A DNA stretch of 8,810 nt from Pseudomonadota bacterium (GTDB taxonomy: Bacteria > Pseudomonadota > Gammaproteobacteria > Steroidobacterales > GCA-2729495): NCBI GenBank assembly GCA_030836925.1, contig JAUPLK010000045.1, positions 1 through 8,810 of the forward strand, written 5' to 3'. The translations under genes were made by a program, and so were the position numbers. Below the pieces are notes generated by a model. The model saw only the letters and a list, made by a program, of their open reading frames with translations. It was not told the DNA's origin and ran no database searches. Below, piece after piece: positions 4,251 to 8,810 of this stretch. Every line of letters begins with the position of its first letter. Position 1 is the stretch's first letter.

Positions 4251-6973
4251 ACCAGCCCGCCAGCCAGCCCATCGTCCTGACCGAGGAGGCCCGGAAACTT
4301 GCCGCGAGCATCCTGACCGCCGACAGCAGCGCCATCGACTGGACGAAGGTCTCGGCCTTGCCTTGCGACCCCGGCAACGGCCAGGACACCTTGCTGGTGC
4401 AACTCCGCCATATCCTGGCCTGCGGGCATGCGGCGCTCCGGCAACGCTTTCTGGCGGGCGAGATCACCGGGCAACTGATCACCGACCGGGCAAGACTCGT
4501 CGACCTGGTCATCGCCAACGCCTGGCGCGGCTGCACGGGTGCAGATCATGCCGGTTGCGCACTGGTAGCCGTCGGCGGCTATGGTCGCGGCGAACTGCAT
4601 CCCTGCTCGGATGTCGACCTGCTCATCCTGATGCCGGCAGAAACCGCCGCAACCGTCCACGACGGCCTGTCGGTATTCCTGACCCTGCTGTGGGATGCCG
4701 GCATCGAGATCCGGCACAGCGTTCGAAATCCCCAGCAGTGCCGGCAGGATGCAGCCCAGGATCTCACCGTCCTCACCACGCTGATGGAGTCACGCCTGCT
4801 GCTCGGACCAGAAGCACTGCTGCAGGGCATGCGGGCGGCAATTGCGCCGGAAAGCATCTGGCCATCCCGCGACTTTTTCGAGGGCAAGCTGCGCGAACAG
4901 CAGGCCCGCCATCATCGCTACGACGACACCGTTCACAATCTGGAACCGGACATCAAAGGTGGTCCGGGCGGACTGCGGGACATACACACGATCGCCTGGG
5001 TCGCGCGCCGCGAATTCGGCAGCGAAAATCTCGACGACCTGGTCAAACGCGGCTTTCTGAGCCCACCAGAGCTTCGCCTGCTGCTCCAGGGCCGCGAATT
5101 TCTCTGGCGCATCCGCTTTGCCCTGCATCTGCTCACCGGGCGGCATGAAGATCGCCTGCTGTTCGATTATCAATCGCGCATCGCCCAGCTGTTTGGCTAC
5201 CAGGATGCCTCCTACATGCTGGCGGTCGAGCAACTCATGCAGCGCTACTACCGCACGGTCATGGACCTGAGCCGGCTAAACGAAATGATCCTGCAGCAGT
5301 TCCAGGAGGCCATTCTCAGCAGCCCGGACACGGTGGTCGAGGCGATCAACGAGAGATTCCAGACCCGCAACGGCTTTTTGCAGGTCACGGCGGATGATGT
5401 CTTCGACGATACGCCTTCGGCGCTGCTCGAGATCTTTCTGATTCTGCAGCAGCATCCTGATCTGAAGGGCGTGAGTGCCGGAACCATTTCGCTGATACGG
5501 CGCAGCCTGAACCTCATCGATGACGGGTTCAGGCAGGATCCGCGCAACCATCGGCTGTTTCTGCAGATCCTGCGCGCCAAGGAAGGCGTGACGCACGAAC
5601 TGCGGCGCATGAACCGCTATGGCGTGCTGGGCCGCTACGTCGCCGCCTTTGGCCGCATCGTCGGCCGCATGCAGTACGACCTCTTTCATGCCTACACCGT
5701 CGACGAACACACGCTGTTTGTCGTCAGCAACCTGCGGCGTTTTGCACTGTCCCGATATGATCATGAATATCCGCGCTGCTCGGAAATCATGCGCACGCTG
5801 CCGGCACCCGAGATCGCCTACCTGGCCGGCCTGTTTCATGACATCGCCAAGGGACGCGGTGGCGATCATTCCGAACTCGGCGCGCTGGATGCCGAATCCT
5901 TCGTGCTCGAGCACGGCATGAGCCGCTATGACGCCAGGCTGGTCGCCTGGCTGGTCCGCCACCATCTCGCCCTGTCGCTGACTGCCCAGAAGCGCGACAT
6001 CAGCGATCCGGCGATCATCAGCGAATTTGCGGCGCTGGTAGGCGACGAGACACACCTGGATTACCTCTATCTGCTGACCGTTGCCGATGTACGGGGCACC
6101 AATCCGAAACTGTGGAATTCCTGGAAGGCACAGCTCTTCGAGGAGCTTTACAGTCAGGCCAAACGGGCCCTGCGCCGCGGACTTGAAAACCCCATCGACC
6201 GGGATGAACTGGTTGCTGAACGCAAGGCAGCGGCACGCGCCCTGCCCGCGGCAGCCGGCATCACTGCGACACGCATCGACGAAATCTGGTCGGAACTTGG
6301 CGACGAGTATTTCCTGCGCTATCACCCGGAGGAAATTGCCTGGCACACGCGCCTGCTCGCAGCCCGCGAGGACGAAGGCCGGCACATTCTGGTCGGCATC
6401 CAGGATGAGGCCTCGCGCGCGGGCACCTCAGTGATCACCTATACGCCACTCGACCGGTACACCTTTGCGATCGCCACGGCAGTCCTGGACGAACTCGGCC
6501 TGAACATCGCGGATGCACGCATCATCCGGCTCAACAACGGGTTTCGCCTGTCCACCTACGTCGTGCTGGAAAGCGGCGAGCACATCCTCGACAGCGACCG
6601 GCGCGAACAGATCAGAAAGCGCCTCGAACAGGCGATTGCTGCCGGCCAGACCAGCGGACCCAGAGTCACACGGCGTCCGCCCCGCCAGGTGCGCATGTTC
6701 ACGACACCGACGCTGGTCAGCTTTGGCAGCGATGACATCAACAACAGGACAGTCATCGAGATCGTGGCCAGCGACCGGCCCGGACTGCTGAGCCAGATCG
6801 GCCATGTGCTGCGCAACCACGAAGTCAGCATCCAGGCGGCCAAGATACTCACGGTCGGGGAACGGGCCGAAGACGTCTTTTATGTCACCGACCCGGACGG
6901 CCGGCCGCTGACCGAAGTCGCATGCCAAAAGATCGAAGCGGCCTTGATCGAAACCCTCGACAACGGCAGCTGA
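4247..6973 (+). CDS. glnD: Bifunctional uridylyltransferase / uridylyl-removing enzyme for PII
   Basis: The glutamine sensor of the Ntr system. At low glutamine it uridylylates PII (GlnB/GlnK); at high glutamine it removes UMP, and so controls glutamine synthetase adenylylation and NtrBC. It has 908 residues (E. coli 890). Domains in order: a nucleotidyltransferase with GGYGRGELHPCSDVDLL at 110-126 (catalytic Asp122 and Asp124); the GlnD-specific helical region with HNLEPDIKGGPGGLRDIHT; an HD domain with HDIAKG at 531-536, the GGDHSELG His541 and HH at 572-573 (uridylyl removal); and two C-terminal ACT domains at about 729-800 and 836-905 (glutamine sensing), the second starting IEIVASDRPGLLSQIG. 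All catalytic motifs are intact. The start ATG overlaps the map stop by 4 nt. No strong Shine-Dalgarno is seen, which fits coupling. dapD follows after 22 nt. Confidence 0.98.
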   Translation: MNQPASQPIVLTEEARKLAASILTADSSAIDWTKVSALPCDPGNGQDTLLVQLRHILACGHAALRQRFLAGEITGQLITDRARLVDLVIANAWRGCTGADHAGCALVAVGGYGRGELHPCSDVDLLILMPAETAATVHDGLSVFLTLLWDAGIEIRHSVRNPQQCRQDAAQDLTVLTTLMESRLLLGPEALLQGMRAAIAPESIWPSRDFFEGKLREQQARHHRYDDTVHNLEPDIKGGPGGLRDIHTIAWVARREFGSENLDDLVKRGFLSPPELRLLLQGREFLWRIRFALHLLTGRHEDRLLFDYQSRIAQLFGYQDASYMLAVEQLMQRYYRTVMDLSRLNEMILQQFQEAILSSPDTVVEAINERFQTRNGFLQVTADDVFDDTPSALLEIFLILQQHPDLKGVSAGTISLIRRSLNLIDDGFRQDPRNHRLFLQILRAKEGVTHELRRMNRYGVLGRYVAAFGRIVGRMQYDLFHAYTVDEHTLFVVSNLRRFALSRYDHEYPRCSEIMRTLPAPEIAYLAGLFHDIAKGRGGDHSELGALDAESFVLEHGMSRYDARLVAWLVRHHLALSLTAQKRDISDPAIISEFAALVGDETHLDYLYLLTVADVRGTNPKLWNSWKAQLFEELYSQAKRALRRGLENPIDRDELVAERKAAARALPAAAGITATRIDEIWSELGDEYFLRYHPEEIAWHTRLLAAREDEGRHILVGIQDEASRAGTSVITYTPLDRYTFAIATAVLDELGLNIADARIIRLNNGFRLSTYVVLESGEHILDSDRREQIRKRLEQAIAAGQTSGPRVTRRPPRQVRMFTTPTLVSFGSDDINNRTVIEIVASDRPGLLSQIGHVLRNHEVSIQAAKILTVGERAEDVFYVTDPDGRPLTEVACQKIEAALIETLDNGS

Positions 6974-6995
6974 ACCTCTGCACCACACATTTTTC

Positions 6996-7847
6996 ATGCA
7001 ACAACAGCCGGAACCCATCGTGAACACAGACACACTCAGCACCATCATCGACAAGGCCTTCGAAGAACGCGCTTCGCTTGATCTCCAGAATCCGCCAGCG
7101 GAGATCCGTACTGCGGTCCAGACCGCCATCGACATGCTCGATCGCGGCACGGCACGCGTCGCCGAGAAAGCCGCAAGCGGATGGGTCGTCAACCAGTGGC
7201 TGAAAAAAGCCGTACTGCTGCACTTCGGCATCGAACGCAACGTGCGCATTGAAGCGGGCTTCACCGACTTCTATGACAAGGTACCGATGAAGTACGCCAA
7301 CTTCAGCCAGGAACAATTTGCCGCCGGTGGCGCGCGCGTTGTACCGGGCGCAATCGTCAGGCACGGTGCACATGTGGCCCGCGACGTCATCCTGATGCCC
7401 TCGTTCGTGAACATCGGTGCATTCGTGGACAGCGGCACCATGGTGGACACCTGGGTCACGGTCGGCAGCTGCGCACAGATCGGACGCAAGGTGCATCTCT
7501 CCGGCGGCGTCGGCATCGGCGGCGTACTCGAACCCCTGCAGGCCAATCCGACCATCATCGAGGACAACTGCTTCATTGGCGCACGTTCGGAAATCGTCGA
7601 GGGCGTGGTCGTCGAGGAAGGTGCCGTCATCTCGATGGGCGTTTTCATCGGCCAGAGCACGCGCATCTATGACCGGGAAAAGGACGAGATCCTCTACGGA
7701 CGGGTGCCGGCCGGGGCCGTCGTGGTGCCCGGAACGCTGCCTTCCGGCAAGGGCGCCTGCAGCCTGTACTGCGCCGTCATCGTGAAACGCGTCGACGCAA
7801 AAACCCGCGCGAAGACTTCCCTTAACGAACTGCTGCGAACAGACTGA
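6996..7847 (+). CDS. dapD: 2,3,4,5-tetrahydropyridine-2,6-dicarboxylate N-succinyltransferase
   Basis: Transfers succinyl from succinyl-CoA to tetrahydrodipicolinate, giving N-succinyl-2-amino-6-ketopimelate in the lysine and meso-diaminopimelate pathway. It has 283 residues (E. coli 274). An N-terminal helical domain (to about 105, with NQWLKKAVLLHF at 66-77 and YDKVPMK) is followed by a left-handed beta-helix of hexapeptide repeats (about 115-250: VVPGAIVRHGAHVARDVILMP, SCAQIGRKVHLSGGVGIGGVLEP, NCFIGARSEIVEGVVVEEGAVISMG). The protein ends SLYCAVIVKRVDAKTRAK and NELLRTD. The active enzyme is a trimer. The start is uncertain. The ATG at 6996 has no Shine-Dalgarno, while a GTG at 7020 would give 275 residues, nearer the E. 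coli length, with a weak GGAA before it. It is 22 nt after glnD and 4 nt before dapE. Confidence 0.97.
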   Translation: MQQQPEPIVNTDTLSTIIDKAFEERASLDLQNPPAEIRTAVQTAIDMLDRGTARVAEKAASGWVVNQWLKKAVLLHFGIERNVRIEAGFTDFYDKVPMKYANFSQEQFAAGGARVVPGAIVRHGAHVARDVILMPSFVNIGAFVDSGTMVDTWVTVGSCAQIGRKVHLSGGVGIGGVLEPLQANPTIIEDNCFIGARSEIVEGVVVEEGAVISMGVFIGQSTRIYDREKDEILYGRVPAGAVVVPGTLPSGKGACSLYCAVIVKRVDAKTRAKTSLNELLRTD

Positions 7848-7851
7848 GCGA

Positions 7852-8810
7852 ATGACAGACGCCAGAGACAGCACGCTCGACTTCGCCTGTGAACTGCTGC
7901 GGCGACCTTCGGTCACACCGGCAGACGAAGGCTGCCAGTCGCTGATCGCCGACCGGCTCACGGCTGCGGGCTTCAGCGTCGAGCACCTGCAGTTCGGTGA
8001 GGTCAGCAATCTCTGGGCCCGCCATGGGCAGCAGGGACCGGTGCTCTGCCTTGCCGGCCACACCGACGTGGTGCCGGCGGGACCGAGGCAGGACTGGCAA
8101 ACCGATCCCTTCGTGCCGGAGATCCGCGACGGGATACTTTATGGTCGTGGTGCCGCCGACATGAAAGCCAGCCTGGCGGCGCTGGTGGATGCCGCAAGCG
8201 GTTTTGTGGCTGCCAACCCCCGACACAAGGGATCGATTGCCTTCCTGATCACCAGCGATGAGGAAGGTCGCGCGCAGGACGGCACGAAGCGCGTCATGCA
8301 GTGGCTGGCCGAACGCGGCGAGAAAATCGACTGGTGCGTGATCGGCGAACCGTCTGGCAAGGACCGCCTCGGCGATACCGTGCGCGTCGGACGACGCGGC
8401 TCGCTGAGCGGCATACTGACCGTGCATGGCGTGCCCGGACATGTCGCCTATCCGCACATGATCAGCAATCCGATCCAGGCCTTTGCGCCGGTGCTGACCC
8501 GCCTCTATGCGGAACCGGTCGACGACGGCAACGAATTTTTTCCGCCATCCAGCTTCCAGGTCGTGAAGCTCGAAAGCATCGGCGATGCAGTCAACAGCAC
8601 GCCAGGCACACTCAGCGCCCGCTTCAATTTCCGCTATTCGACCGTCTGGACACACCAGCGTCTCAGTGCACACGTGGAAAAGCTGTTCAGGGACTCCGGC
8701 ATGAATTACACGCTGGACTGGCATCTGTCGGGCGAGCCCTTTCTGACGCCGCCGGGACAACTCACCACTGCGGTCAGCTCAGCCGTGACCAGGGTCACCG
8801 GGATCACGCC
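7852..8810 (+). CDS. dapE: Succinyl-diaminopimelate desuccinylase, 3' end cut by the window edge
   Basis: A zinc metallopeptidase of the M20 family that hydrolyses N-succinyl-LL-diaminopimelate to LL-diaminopimelate and succinate. The reading frame is open from the ATG at 7852 to the window edge, 319 codons; E. coli DapE has 375 residues, so about 55 are missing. Visible motifs: GHTDVVP with His70 and Asp72, GRGAADMK with bridging Asp103, TSDEEG with general base Glu137 and ligand Glu138, GEPSG with ligand Glu166, and the dimerisation-domain motif GHVAYPH with His197. NEFFPPSSFQ, FNFRYST and WHLSGEPFLTP also follow the family. The last zinc-ligand histidine lies beyond the window. The ATG is 4 nt after the dapD stop with no clear Shine-Dalgarno, so coupling to dapD is likely. 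Placed together, dapD and dapE cover the first and last steps of the succinyl stage; the aminotransferase between them is not in the window. Confidence 0.97.
   Translation, partial: MTDARDSTLDFACELLRRPSVTPADEGCQSLIADRLTAAGFSVEHLQFGEVSNLWARHGQQGPVLCLAGHTDVVPAGPRQDWQTDPFVPEIRDGILYGRGAADMKASLAALVDAASGFVAANPRHKGSIAFLITSDEEGRAQDGTKRVMQWLAERGEKIDWCVIGEPSGKDRLGDTVRVGRRGSLSGILTVHGVPGHVAYPHMISNPIQAFAPVLTRLYAEPVDDGNEFFPPSSFQVVKLESIGDAVNSTPGTLSARFNFRYSTVWTHQRLSAHVEKLFRDSGMNYTLDWHLSGEPFLTPPGQLTTAVSSAVTRVTGIT

Noticed and set aside
5276..8063. Long minus-strand open frames opposite glnD, dapD and dapE (369, 278 and 392 codons)
   Set aside because: Same reason: shadows of clear genes, compositionally odd, with no domain that I recognise and no ribosome binding site pattern linking them.
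1..8810. Mobile elements, CRISPR arrays, defence or toxin genes, rRNA or tRNA genes
   Set aside because: I read through the window for repeated units, transposase-like frames and structural RNA signatures and found none. Every stretch is accounted for by conserved core genes and short intergenic regulatory regions.

Overview
The window is a GC-rich (roughly 60% by eye) housekeeping segment from a member of the Gammaproteobacteria. The order rpsB-tsf-pyrH-frr divergent from map-glnD-dapD matches the arrangement in E. coli, and the proteins read as close relatives of the gammaproteobacterial families. I cannot name the genus. There are eight protein genes, two of them cut by the window edges. 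I see no RNA genes, insertion sequences, CRISPR arrays or phage genes. No gene-free stretch exceeds 300 bases.

Left half, minus strand (1-3233), read from right to left: rpsB (ribosomal protein S2), tsf (EF-Ts), pyrH (UMP kinase) and frr (ribosome recycling factor, cut at base 1). This is a translation operon with UMP kinase embedded in it. It has a recognisable promoter with a GC-rich discriminator (-10 at 3390-3395) and a structured leader of about 150 nt before rpsB. A strong stem-loop followed by T residues lies between rpsB and tsf and is probably an attenuator. The tsf-pyrH gap holds two weaker stem-loops.

Right half, plus strand (3483-8810): map (methionine aminopeptidase), glnD (uridylyltransferase, nitrogen sensor), dapD and dapE (two steps of the succinylase route to diaminopimelate and lysine). 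dapE is cut by the right edge. map and glnD overlap by 4 nt, the glnD-dapD gap is 22 nt and the dapD-dapE gap is 4 nt, so this looks like one transcription unit.

The 249-nt divergent region (3234-3482) is the regulatory centre. The likely promoters of the two operons face away from each other and their -10 regions overlap. The rpsB leader can form two hairpins directly before the ribosome binding site, and an upstream segment can pair with that site.

This is mostly a conserved core region and I do not see a previously undescribed system. The points worth checking are the cis-regulatory RNA structures, the overlapping divergent promoters, an unusually long low-complexity C-terminal tail on S2, and the GTG start of frr within overlapping signals.
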